A stretch of 64,000 nt of DNA, taken from contig OZ005662.1 in NCBI GenBank assembly GCA_963930645.1, forward strand, positions 77,333,841 to 77,397,840, in the 5' to 3' direction. The notes beneath the pieces were generated by a model. The model was given only the letters and a program-made list of their open reading frames with translations. It was not told where the DNA came from and did not search any database. Position 1 is the stretch's first letter, and the number at the start of each line of letters is the position of its first letter. This document shows positions 33,933 through 44,846 of the stretch, one piece after another. The DNA is from Salticus scenicus (taxonomy: Eukaryota > Arthropoda > Arachnida > Araneae > Salticidae). A program made the translations under genes and the position numbers.

Positions 33933-34300
33933 ATATTAATAATTAAAATATTGAAATCGGTGTATATCCATTTGGGACCAACAAATACACAAACAGATAC
34001 ACATTTAAACAGAAAAATTCTTCAAATTTATAATATTTCTCCTTTTGCGATGGCCAAGATATTACGCTCCCAAAATTGATAAACAAGAAATACCGGGTTC
34101 GAACTCAATTCATTTTTGTCGGTTTGCCGTTCGGGTTTTTTCGTGCTTGTCAACGAAACTTGGGACTCCTTAAAAATGTCCATGGAGCCCTACCCAGACC
34201 TCAGATCCTGGCATAGTCAATTGGATTTAACACTTGCAATACAATTCTTCCCTTTGTATCATTTTCAAAAATCCACGTCCAACATAAATTATCAATTCAA

Positions 34301-34891
34301 CCCGGCAGAACGAGTGCCGTGAAATGTAATGTGAGGAAGGGCGTGGGGTGTCAGCGCACCCCAAACACATTAAATAACATAAATACGAAAAAAAATCTTT
34401 AGAATTCAATGTGTTAATGAAATTCATGATAATTACACTATTTCATGTGAAAATAAATGACTGAAATGTTAAATTATCGTTAACTTTAAAAATTAATAGA
34501 AAATAAATCAAAAGAACTCAACTTTTTCCTCCTTGTTCGAAAAACTTATTTTTTCCCATGTGGCACTTAATTATTTTCTTTACACTATTTATTGTAATAA
34601 AAATTATACATTACTGTGGATAAGAATATTGAGACATTAATTTTCGTAATAATTAGGGTGTACATGGATCAGAAACTTTAGATTTTTTGCAATTTTTACA
34701 TATAGCTTCAATTTCTGAGTGTTATATAAGAATGAAAAAGACTCTGAATTTGCCGTTTTCATACGCTCCGCACGGAGGATGACCTTGGAGGCAGGTACTG
34801 AAGGACCCGACCACTTCTGTTAATAGGGAGAGACAGCAGATAAATATTTCCGGGCATGGGGTGTCAAAACACCCCGCGCCCGTCCTCCCGG
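34301..34891. mobile_element. ~590-bp inverted-repeat element (CCGGCAGAACGAG)
   Basis: Left end CCCGGCAGAACGAGTGCCG and right end CGCCCGTCCTCCCGG are partial complements. Just inside each end is a GGGGTGTC-CACCCC hairpin-like word. Copy 1 at 13575-13590 runs through without it. Left flank TCAA and right flank TTAA suggest a TTAA target with one mutation. Confidence 0.55.

Positions 34892-34894
<3 letters not shown>

Positions 34895-34924
<30 letters not shown>
34895..34924. repeat. (TA)n microsatellite, uninterrupted allele of the retroelement target
   Basis: Fifteen TA units at the position where copy 1 carries the reverse transcriptase block split between two TA runs. Confidence 0.85.
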
Positions 34925-34928
<4 letters not shown>

Positions 34929-35622
34929 AACAATAAAAAAAACATTTTTAATAAAAACTTTTTTTCCCTACAAAATATTTCTTATCTGTCGTTATTCATA
35001 CTGTTCCAATTTTCCATGTTATGTTACGCACTTGCTTAATACATATTTAATAATTTATCAGTAACCTGTCTATATACAGTAAATTAGTATACTAATAGGA
35101 CAATAATGTGCATATTTTTAGAATCTGTTATTAACGTATACAAGGAATTAGGTAGATTACAAATATAAATAATTAATCTTTATATAATATTCTTCTAAAA
35201 TCGATAATCGATGAATTATCTAATTTTTTTCTTAAATTGTCATAAGAATTTTGTGCTTAATTCAGAAGAAAATGTGTAACTGATAAAAGAAAAACTGGTG
35301 CTTTGTGATGAAAACTTTAAAAATATTTATCAATAAAACTGATATTTTCTTAATTCGATCAAAAATTTGCAATATTTTTTCAAACATAGTGATTACTAGG
35401 CGAATCTGCGATATACTAAATCATATTTGTTTTTGCCTTTTCGAAAATATTCTTTTGATTTTAAACTTTCAGTTTAAAAAGTCGCAACACCCAATAAAAT
35501 TATTTAAATAATTTCTGCGGCAATTCAACTTAATTCAGCAGTACTTCTATATTGTAGTCATTTCAAGCAAAAAGATTTATTGCGGGAGTTCTTATGTACA
35601 AACATTTAAAAATTATTTTTAC
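34925..35622. other. Copy-2 sequence, no gene seen
   Basis: Aligns with 15329-15560, 15777-16120 and 16640-16706 of copy 1. Confidence 0.6.
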
Positions 35623-36423
35623 AGTAGAAGCAGAGTTCCTAACTTTTATAATTTATTCACAAGCATTTTTAGCCCCGCATCTTTTTCATACCGGAAGCAG
35701 AGCCTCCTTAAGTAGATGCCTTCCACGCGCAGCGAATCCCAATGTTAAATTAGGCAACATTTAAAAAACAAAACTAACGCTAGGTGACAGCACCTACGCA
35801 GAGCAACAATTTTCTTCTCTTTCACAGATAAGTTATATTTTTCATCTAAAAATCTAGCTATTAATTTCAATTTAAAGTCCAAAACTGTATTTTTTTTTTT
35901 TTTTTTCTTTTAATTTGAAAAAATGATGTGAAAGTGCTTTATCGTAAATATTTTCAAAAAAATATTCAAATATTTATATTTAAAAAAGTATAGGGTTTAA
36001 TTTTCTTCGGAAGTGGACAAGATTTATTTTAGCTTTTCAACTAATTGAATTACAGCGTATCTAATAAATAACACCTTTTTTTTTTTTAAATATATTATTA
36101 ATTAAAAAACGAAATTTAAAATTAAATAAGCAAAAACATGGCATGTCTATCACGCGATTAAATTATTTTTCATACATTTATTCAATAAAAATTTCAATTT
36201 TTTTTTAAATTTAGATATCAGATGAAAGTTTCGTTTATATAAATTAAAATCTCTGAACTTTAAATGAGTTTCAGTTTAGAATGAATAATTTATAATGATA
36301 AATTATTAAAATCATGTCTTTTTTTTTTCTTTTTTTGGTCATGTCCTTTACGTTACATTTTTACCTTATTAGGTGTGAATTATTTTTCTTAAATCGAGAA
36401 TTTTATATTATTTATAAGAAAAA

Positions 36424-38578
36424 CTAGCAGACCCGGCCACGCGTTGCTGTGACTAAGTTATACGTTGAATTATACGGCTGTAAACTATTTAGTACAGTCA
36501 AATTATTATTTACGATGAAAGACGAAAACGTTGTAGCCGATGTAAAAACCCACAGGGTTGAGATTTGAAACTTAGGTCAAAATTTGGAAGCGATTGATAA
36601 AAATTTTCGTAGTGTTGATATTAAGCACAAATTAATTTTATTGTAGGGTTCTATAAATTTTAATGGAGAAGTGATATATATTATTTCTAATGCTACTTTG
36701 GATAAAATTGCTAAAATGACTAATATATAAATTAAATTCTATTAAAATTCTATTAAAATAAAAGTATAAAAGAAACAGACGATTTTAAAATCTATTTTTA
36801 TGGAGGAGTGAAATATAATATATGCTATAATGGATAATTTTACTATAAAATGACCTCATCATTTTAAATATTTTAAAGGGGGCAACAGCTGCAGTTATAA
36901 AAAGGAAAACAATAAGGCTAAACCAGAAAAATAAGTAAATTTGATAAATATTTTAAAACTTTAAAATTAGAAATCTTATGAAATATTGGACATTTAAAGT
37001 AAATACATGTATCATTTTAAATAGAAAAAGATTTTGGAAAAATTTAGTGTATTTTAACGAAGTGATGAGAAGTTTTTGAGTATGTTAAAATTTTAATAGT
37101 AAATTCAAGTTAATAAAGATGGGAAACATTGAGGATTAAGATAAGAATAATTATAAGATTAAAAAAAAAAAAAAAAAAACTTTTTATATACCATGCTTTT
37201 AAATTTTAATATACTAATAATATACTAATTAAAAGGAAAATGATAAATATTCTATCATAGTTTGAAGTCAGATTTGTTTTCAAATGTCTAAATAAAATAT
37301 CTGATATAAGATACTAATATTTTGATAGATTTCATTTCTGTCATCCTTGGCGAAAAAAAAAGAATATCGCCAAATTATCTGACGAAAATATTTAATTCCT
37401 TTCAAAAATCATGGTTATATTAACAACTTATATTAAAAGAGTAATGAATAATATGAAACAATATTTCGTACAATACATATTACATGTCATACATACGTAC
37501 AATGAATAATACATATTACATTTCGTACAATGCATACCAAATAATAATAATAATAATAATAAAAGCCAAGGGCGACAGAGTTTTGAAATTTAAAATTAAA
37601 ATTTTGTCAATTTGACAGCAAAATAATTCAATCTAACACCCGCGATAACTAATACATATCTATACCCAAATATAAGGATTAAAATCGGGAAATAAATTTC
37701 CTCGATTTTTAATAATTTCTTACAAAAAATCCAGTGGGCAATTAACATAGGAAATCTTTTTCTTGGCTGCACAGACGGTCAGTGAGTCACACTTCACTTG
37801 CGTATAGAACTCATAGATATAGTATAGCATATATAGAATAGAGTGGTCATTGGGGAGAAAAAAGTTATTCCTTTTCATTTGGGAAAGACGACGTTTTTAC
37901 CAAAATATGGCCATCTTTCCCCGAGTGAATACACACGGGAATACATACTAATATTTTAGCAAATAAAATTTATGAATAGTTTATTTGCTAAAGGGGAATG
38001 GGAGACTCCAGATACAGTTTCAAATTCATATTTCTTTCTTTCTTTTCTTATTTTCAATACCACTTAATAGCTGTTTCCAAAGCTTTTATTTATTTTTTTT
38101 TTTTTTTCGGCATCAAAAATCTTTGTACGATAACATGGGGATGAGAGATCTATATATATTACTATATCTATGATAGAACTACATTAGCACTTTATCAATG
38201 TGTATAAAATCTTTAAATTGATTATGACGTCAATTTTCGTGAGATGCATAATTTAACTTTTTATAATTTTTTAACGTTCACGTTTGATTAAATGTATTTA
38301 TTTTTATGTCGAAAGAAAATGAACTCGTATTTTTTTTTTTGGCAACAATTAAATTAATGGAACTCACAGATATTTTGGAGCAACTTTAATAAAGGTCTAT
38401 AATTAACAAATAATTGTAATAAAACAATATTGTGACAATAAATTGTGATAAAAACTATCCTATCTCTCAAGTTGGACCAAACTGCACACAGTGTGCAAAA
38501 TTTCATTAAAATCGGTTCCTTAGTTTAGGAGTTTACCCCGGACAAACATCGTGACACGTAATTTATATATATATACAG
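36424..38578 (+). mobile_element. Helitron/DINE-like block (tentative)
   Basis: Starts ACTAGCAGACCCGGCC...GCGTTGCTGTG and ends with CCCGGACAAACATCGTGAC then a short (TA)n run and CAGATAG. This start and end pairing is a recurrent dispersed unit in arthropod genomes, which I associate with Helitron/Helentron-type non-autonomous elements, but I cannot exclude a retroelement origin. No helicase or other protein is encoded. Confidence 0.35.
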
Positions 38579-38851
38579 ATAGACCAGCACATTAACGAGA
38601 TAAGTTAACATTCAGTAATAAAAATTGGAGAAGAAAACAATCTGTTGTCTAGTCCGTCACAAAAAATAAATAAATAACCATTAAGATTTAAATTTTTTAA
38701 ATTAAGGATTTCTTGAGTATAAGTTTTCTCTCGCACGAAGTTTTTTTTTTTTTTTTTCAAGATTTTATTAGCTCTACCAGTTCCGAGAGGGTATGCTTTC
38801 GAAACTGATAGACAGTTTCGAAATAAAGTTGTGTTATGTTTACATGTTTTG

Positions 38852-39610
38852 AGGTCTCCTGAAACGAAAAATAATGTTTTTAGCGGTTGGTCTGTGCGCG
38901 TCGGTTTGTCTATCTCGGATATACTTGGAAAATGCTGAAAGTGTATTTCATTTTGTGTTAGGTGTTTTTCATATAAGACTAAATTTAAATGCACAATCTG
39001 ATGTGCACATAGTTTATTGAAAATATACAGGGCTATCCAAAATTAAGCTAAACGTTCTTTTCTGTAGAATGTAATTGACGGAAGTGCTTTTCTACACTTT
39101 TTTTATGTCGACGAATACTGTTGAAGAAGGAAAATTAATTTTTTGAACCTATAATGTAAACAAAGTATTTTTTTGAAGTTCTATTTTCAACTCACGTTTT
39201 TTAATAAAGTCACGTTTTGGGGTTCCCTGAATACAAAAAACATTTTTTTTTTTTTTTTTTTTTTTTTTTCTAGTAATTGATTTATATGCATATTTATTAT
39301 CAGAATAACTCAAAAACAAACAAATGCAGGAAATTCACAATTGTATTTTAAAACTCGTATTAGGTTTCAATTTGAAAAATTTGATAAAGATTGGCAAATT
39401 TAAGGACAAATTAATAACATCCTTGAAATTTTTTACTTCCATTACCCTACTACCGTACATAATGAAAGTATTGTGTTCGGTCCAAAAATTCGATATCGAG
39501 TTTTCCCCTGATTTATATTTTTAAGGTCTCATGAGTCCAAAAAAAGTAGTTTTTGGCAATTAGCCAGTATATGTGTGTGTGTTTATATGTGAGTGTATGG
39601 ATGTGGAGAA
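38852..39610 (+). repeat. Three diverged direct repeats (GGTCTCCTGA type)
   Basis: GGTCTCCTGAAACGAAAAA at 38852, GGTTCCCTGAATACAAAAA at 39221 and GGTCTCATGAGTCCAAAAA at 39525, with the first and third followed by GTTTTTxGC(G/A)xTT and a GTGTGTG-like run. Spacing is about 370 and 300 bases, so this may be a decayed tandem array. Confidence 0.6.
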
Positions 39611-39931
39611 TTTCTATTTCAAAAAATCAAGTCATCTTTCTGTCATATCTGATAATTTTTCAAATCAGTAATCATGATATTTAATTTTTACATGAATTTT
39701 TAATTCTATATTCCATTTGTGTGGTAAAAGGTTAATAAAAGTAATGTTATGAATCTTAAAACTTAATATTTTTAAAAAGAACAAAAGTAGAAATAAAAAT
39801 TTTCTATTTTTTCTTTTCAAGATTCCCAACACTTTTGTTTCGATTTAACTGAAATAATCAAATTTTTATACGCATTTACACAAGTCTTTAAAAAACAGTG
39901 GTATTAAAAAATATAAATCAATCTTGTTCCT

Positions 39932-40009
39932 TATATTGGAGTATTTTATAGTTTTATTCATAAGTTACTAATGTAATTTATGAATAAAACTATAAAATAC
40001 TCCAATATA
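39932..40009. repeat. Perfect 32-bp inverted repeat (hairpin)
   Basis: Arms 39932-39963 and 39978-40009 are exact complements around a 14-base loop. Such perfect pairing stands out in an otherwise decayed element. Confidence 0.9.
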
Positions 40010-40395
40010 GAGTTACTTCAAAGTAACTAAGAACAAGTTATTTTTCTGTATTCCTACATCAATAAATAAAAATTTCATTTCATTTTGTAATAAGCATAAC
40101 TATTTTATTTGTTAAATCTAACTTACTAACAGAGGTGTCAACCCTTCGAATTTTTATATCATAATTTCTTTTAAATTTATCTTCGTCTTAATCATAGAAT
40201 TTACGATAATAAATAAAAATAATGTTTTTTGTGAAAAATATTATTGATATTCAAAAATCCGGAGGGTTGGTAATTTTGCATTAATTACTTATACAGTTTA
40301 CATACCTTGTCTTGAAATATTTGCAGGTCATTTGAAAACTTATATTTTCACGGCGACTGTCGGATTTACAAAATGGAACGACGCAATACACCATA

Positions 40396-40426
<31 letters not shown>

Positions 40427-40754
40427 CCTCTCACATTTATTAAATTAATAAAACATAAACCATGAAGAACTCAATTGAAAGTCAATTGAATCGCGGGAAA
40501 TAAACAGAACTTTACGACACGGTATCAAGCGCCATCTACTGGCTATGTTCTTCTTGTACTGTTGCCAAGTTTTCGAGCGACTCGCTAGGCATCTACTTAA
40601 GGAGGCTCTGCCGGAAGTTTTGAAAAATGATTTTCTTCTTATTAAATCGTCACATATAAAAGAGAAATAATCAACAAAATTTCTGGTGCGAAAAGAAGGC
40701 GGGACTAAAAATGCTCGTGAATAAATTATAAAAGATGGGAACTCTGAGTAGAAG

Positions 40755-41173
40755 TGTGACGCTACATTCTTTTAGATTATACTGTATCTTCATTCTACTT
40801 TTAACAATCAAATTTAAGCTTTCTAAAAACAGTAAAAATTTTAGTCAATACTCAGCTACAAAAATCGCTAATATCTTTTATGATTTAAAACCTCAACAAA
40901 AAATAGTAAAGATAAATTTTATTGTGTCTTCACAGTTTTTACTTTTTCGAATGAAATCAGAAATCGCCTAAGGGTCAAGGAAATGGTTGGAGACTAATGC
41001 AGCTTTAAGTACCTAAAAGAATTCTGAAGATCGAATTTAGAAGAATATTCAATCTATCATAATGAGACTTAATGCATTTGTTTTCAAGAAGCAATTTTAT
41101 AAAATGTTTCAATTGGTATAAAATGATAGTAAAATGTTTTGAAATATTTACTAAAGAGAGTTTGAAAACTATA
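40755..41173. other. Copy-2 sequence, no gene seen
   Basis: Aligns with 16960-17350 in copy 1, frames not conserved. Confidence 0.6.
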
Positions 41174-41502
41174 TACCGGGTGATCCAAAAGTCTCTAGAC
41201 TTTTTAAAACCTTATAATTACTAAACTATTTATAATAAAAAGATGCGGTTTTCACAGAAATGCTTAGGAAGAAGGGGATTTTTGTTTTTAATGAAAAACA
41301 ATGTGTTTATATTAGTTGCTTTTTTTACCAAAAGGTGGCGCTGGACTTCAATTAACAGACTTATAAAATTATAATTTAGTTCATTGATATGAATAAAAGC
41401 ATTTCAGTACCTACAGCTATTCAATTTGATTCCCATCACTGATAATTACAGAAGTCAGATGATTGAAGACACCCTTCACAGCGTTAAAAAGCACGTCAGA
41501 GG

Positions 41503-41787
41503 CAGAGCCTGATTAAGGGGGAAGCACACATTATCCCGCTCTCACCGGAATATTTTTACAATTATTTTTTACTTCATGTCATAGAAATTCCACGCTTTGA
41601 ACAGAAAATATTTTTTATAAAAAATGAACGGTGTAAAACAATCCAATTTACTCACCGATATTAGACACCAGAATTCTTATAAAATAATTTTTATGAAAAT
41701 TTTGTGTTTATTATAGGAGGAAAGTATTTGTTAAAAAATAACGGTGTAAGTATAAATAATGTGTGCTTCCCCCTTAATCAGGCTCTG
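41503..41787. mobile_element. hAT-like MITE, copy 2, inside the transposase relic
   Basis: Same 290-bp family as 11759. Flanks GTCAGAGG (41495-41502) and GTTAGAGG (41788-41795), 7 of 8 identical. Confidence 0.9.
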
Positions 41788-42038
41788 GTTAGAGGGTATA
41801 TCTGACACTTGGTGGTGTATAGCTTCTTTTAACAGCGCGAAAGACGTAAGCCGATCTTTATAAATACGTGACTTCAAATAACCCCATAACTAGAAGTCAC
41901 AAGGTGTAAGATCTAGAGACCTGGGGAGCCATTCGTGTGGAAAACATCGACTAAGGACATGGCTGTCTCCAAATGTCGACCTCAGAAGTGTCGTGACAGG
42001 AGTAACTATGTGCGGAGGTGCTCCATCCTGCATAAATG

Positions 42039-42240
42039 CATACTTGCCAATATCCTAATTAACATTTCGAAGTGCTGTTAGTCCAGCCCTTTTTTCCACA
42101 CCAGTAAATTTTTAGAGTAATATTCTCCAAATCTAATTACGATTAAATAAGAAGAAAAACACTCTAAAAAGATACTGGTGTCAAAAAGAAGGCAGGGCTA
42201 AGAATACTACAGAATATTAATTACTATGCTGGCAAGTATG
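42039..42240. mobile_element. 202-bp MITE (CATACTTGCC type), TSD TAAATG
   Basis: Ends CATACTTGCCAATATCC and CTGGCAAGTATG. TAAATG at 42033-42038 and 42241-42246. Removing it restores a continuous phrase ending in AFMQDGAPPH in the transposase, confirming that it landed inside that coding sequence. Confidence 0.9.
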
Positions 42241-42470
42241 TAAATGCAATGGAATGGAGTGCTTGCTTCTCTTGCAATTAAGGGATGATTTTGTATTTTA
42301 TTAGCGCTTCATATCGTTCACCTGTGACGGAAATTGTTTGAAATGTTATGAGATAATGCGCAATTAACGCATTTGCTAATTTAACGCATGATAAGAATGT
42401 ATTCTACATGAAACATTAGCGCCACTTGTTGACAAAAATTATAACTAATATAAAATGCATTTTTTTTTTC

Positions 42471-42506
<36 letters not shown>

Positions 42507-42606
42507 ATGTTTCTGAGCATTTCTGTGCAAACCGCATCATTTTATTGTAAATAGTTTAATAATTATAAGGTTTTAAAAAATCTAGTGACTTTTCGATCAC
42601 CCGGTA

Positions 42607-43077
42607 CTTTTAAATGCATTCACAATCTTATTCAAAAAGTAATGATTTGCAAGCTCGCATTAGAAAGAGGTTCAGTAAAGTAATAGGATGTGTATTTAGA
42701 GTTATATTGCAATGTATTTTTCTTCTTAAGGAAAAAAAAGAATATATTTGAAGGGGTTTATCAAAATTTAATTAAGATTAAATCTCCTACAATTACCATG
42801 AGCTCCCATTATTATAGATTGTATATGTATATACACACTACTATATTTGATATTAGTAATGTGATTTCAGAGTCTCTCTCTCTCTCTATTTTTTTTTTTT
42901 TTTTTTTTTCCTTCTAGACACTTATTGTAAAACACTGCTGTTTAAAGTTACTGGTTTAAGGATTAATTAAAATCTGTAATAATCTAATATTTCTTCCTTT
43001 CAGTAGAGTTATATGTAGCGGACTATTTAATTAAATAAATGAAGTAAAAAGTTCCTTGTTATTTAAATCTCTAAAGC
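42607..43077. other. AT-rich sequence after the mariner-like element
   Basis: Up to about 42770 it aligns with 17375-17525 of copy 1. A (CT)n run at 42882-42892 and T run follow. No gene seen. Confidence 0.55.
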
Positions 43078-43525
43078 ATACCTGCCAACATTTTAATTAA
43101 TATTTCGTAGTACAGGGTGGCCTTTTCTTCCTGATTCCTCACCAGTATATTTTTATGATAAATTTTTACGTAATTAAACGTGAAAACTTACTAGTAAAAA
43201 TTCCGAAAGAAATTTACTGTTGGAAGAATCAGGGGGAAAACGTGGCTTGTCACTACCCTGTGGTACTTTCAGCAGAGTTGCCGACATTTTAATTTATTCT
43301 GAAGCCTTTTTAGCCCTGCCACTATTCAATATTACCTTTTTTTCCCAAGGAATATATATATTTAAATAGTTATATACTGGAGAAAAATATACTAAAAATA
43401 AAGCGGTTGCGAAATAATGGCAAGGTTAAAAGTGCATCGGATAAAATTAAAATGGTGGCAACTATTACCTTCTGTACCTGTGTATATATATATATATATA
43501 TACAATATATTCATACGGACACAAG

Positions 43526-43564
<39 letters not shown>

Positions 43565-43700
43565 GAGAGAGAGAGAGAGCCTTTTTCTTATTATTTAATC
43601 GAAAAACCTTTGGAGAAAATTACTCTAAAAATAAAGTGACGTGGAAAAGACGTGGGCATTAACAATGCTATGGAATGTAATTAGAATAACGGCTAGTATG
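43078..43700. mobile_element. Composite of nested short elements with (TA)n and (GA)n
   Basis: A left half starting CATACCTGCCAACATT (43078) and a right half ending at about 43700 (GGAGAAAATTACTC...CTAGTATG) belong to one ~200-bp MITE. Between them lie a fold-back bounded by TACAGGG and CCCTGTGGTA (about 43113-43265), a second MITE of the CAGAGTTGCC type (43274-43466), and (TA)n/(GA)n runs at 43479-43580. Open frames here translate the microsatellite. Confidence 0.6.
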
Positions 43701-43820
43701 CTGTTAAGGCTCCCAGTTGAAATAAATTTGAAATTTTGGTTTTATTTTAATATTTTAATAAATAATACTATGAAATAAAATAAACAATGTGTAATTTGAT
43801 GCAATCATCTTAAAAAAAAT

Positions 43821-44035
43821 CAGAGTTGCCAACTTTTGTAAATTATTCCGTATCATTGATATTACCGCCTTCTTTACATATCACTTTTTTGAACTGTATA
43901 TTTTTTTTTATTATTATTATTATTATTATCGTACTACCATGTTGGGAGAAAATTACTCTTCGAATAACGTGGCCTGATTTATAAAGGCGAAACTAACCAT
44001 GCACCGGAATAAGTTATACAATTTGGCAGCTCTTG
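43821..44035. mobile_element. MITE (CAGAGTTGCC type)
   Basis: Ends CAGAGTTGCCAACTTT and TTTGGCAGCTCTTG with the family's inner words; includes a (TTA)n run at 43908-43930. No clear duplication. Confidence 0.75.
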
Positions 44036-44293
44036 AAATTTATGAATGTATACGGCAGTTAAAAAATTTATTAAATTAATATGTGTATTTCAAATGAATC
44101 ATGCATAATTTGAATTATTTACAATCAATGGTTTATTTAATACTATTAGATACATTAACGCACACAGGCAAACACATGCCTCCCTCCCCCCCCCCCCACA
44201 CACATATGTATATAAAGTTTAAATATATAAGCTTAAATGTGTTTTTGCTTTGCTTCCGAAGAAGAGATGTTTCATTGCTTCTGGTACTGTACT

Positions 44294-44493
44294 CATAGCT
44301 GACAAGTTTTTTAATTTATTCCGGAATCTTGTTAGCCCCGCCCTTTATTCACACCTTAATCTTCGTAGAAAAATTTTCTTTAATATATAATTACGATTAA
44401 ATATGAATAAAATTACTCTAAAAAGATTACAGTGTAAAAAAAGGTGCGGGACTAACAGCATTCCAGAATAAATTAAAAAACTTGGCAGCTATG
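44294..44493. mobile_element. MITE, CATAGCTGCC family
   Basis: Ends CATAGCTGACAAG and CTTGGCAGCTATG, inner AGCCCCGCCC and GGTGCGGGAC. Flanks TGTACT and TTCACC do not match. Confidence 0.75.
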
Positions 44494-44647
44494 TTCACCA
44501 GTTAAATAAACTGATTTTAAATAAAGATATTAAGAAACCAGAATTAATTTTAAAGAAATAAAGAAAACAATCTGTTTGTTGATTAAAGAAACAATCTCGA
44601 TATTACCAGAGATGCGATCATTTGTAATTTATCCCAAATCATGTCTA

Positions 44648-44846
44648 CAGAGTTGCCAAGCTCTATAATTTATTCCGAAGCATTTTCAGCCCCGCCTTTC
44701 TCCGTACCACATTTATTATTAAAAGTATTTTTTTCATGCATTATAGTAGTTATATATTATAGAAAATTATTCCAGAAATTAAATGGTATTAAATAAAGGT
44801 GGGGTTAAAATTGCTGTGGAATAAATTAAGGAACTTGGCTACTCTG
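44648..44846. mobile_element. MITE (CAGAGTTGCC type)
   Basis: Ends CAGAGTTGCCAAGCTC and AACTTGGCTACTCTG, inner AGCCCCGCCTTTC and AAGGTGGGGTTAAA. Confidence 0.75.

Larger units (their letters stand above)
35698..40610. mobile_element. 4.9-kb inverted-repeat element, 7-bp TSD CCGGAAG
   Basis: Left end CAGAGCCTCCTTAAGTAG and exact complement at the right end (23 bp identical in all). CCGGAAG lies at 35691-35697 and 40611-40617. A 278-bp relative at 55418-55695 shares the end motif. No transposase frame was found in the interior. It carries a Helitron-like block (36424-38578), three diverged direct repeats (38852, 39221, 39525), a perfect hairpin (39932-40009) and long T runs. It is probably a non-autonomous element that collected other insertions. 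Confidence 0.8.
35631..40746. mobile_element. 196-bp MITE (CAGAGTTCC type) split by a 4.9-kb element, 8-bp TSD
   Basis: Halves at 35631-35697 and 40618-40746 rebuild a ~196-bp member of the short-element family (AAGCATTTTTAGCCCCGC and GCGGGACTAAAAATGC). The octamer AGTAGAAG flanks it at 35623-35630 and 40747-40754. Copy 1 near 16945 lacks it. Confidence 0.85.
41417..42350 (-). pseudogene. Mariner-like transposase relic (DDE superfamily)
   Basis: Read on the minus strand from about 42350, fragments are ISVTGERYEALIKYKIIP, then (across the MITE) MQDGAPPH at about 42010-42033, LLRSTFGDSHVLSRCFP, then LPRSLDLTPCDF with a TAG stop followed by LWGYLKSRIYKDR, ALLKEAIHHQVSDIP, and (across the second MITE) DVLFNAVKGVFNHL ending in TAG at 41417-41419. 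QDGAPPH carries the second catalytic Asp of this family, and xxDLTPCDFxLWG precedes the third acidic position. The N-terminal DNA-binding part is missing. Stops (at least two) and two MITE insertions make it non-functional. Confidence 0.85.
41176..42604 (-). mobile_element. Mariner-like element, TA TSD, with two nested MITEs
   Basis: Ends CCGGGTGATCCAAAAGTC and its near complement GACTTTTCGATCACCCGG, flanked by TA (41174-41175, 42605-42606). The copy-1 site near 17368 is empty. Without the nested MITEs at 41503-41787 and 42039-42240 the element would be about 930 bp. It encodes a broken transposase on the minus strand. Confidence 0.85.
25900..42760. repeat. Large segmental duplication, copy 2
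   Basis: Partner of the 1.1-17.5 kb block in the same orientation. It lacks the Penelope tail, the 2.7-kb TA-flanked element, the 1.05-kb TTAA element and the reverse transcriptase present in copy 1. It has gained a tRNA-type SINE, a 242-bp element with ATAT target duplication, a 4.9-kb inverted-repeat element and a mariner-like relic. Outside these insertions the sequence is AT-rich and without recognisable genes. Confidence 0.85.

Noticed and set aside
38605..38994. 129-codon minus-strand frame
   Set aside because: It contains poly-Lys from an A run, no recognisable domain, and lies within a transposable element interior.
43407..43662. Tyr/Ile-rich and Arg/Glu-rich small proteins
   Set aside because: They are translations of (TA)n and (GA)n microsatellites.
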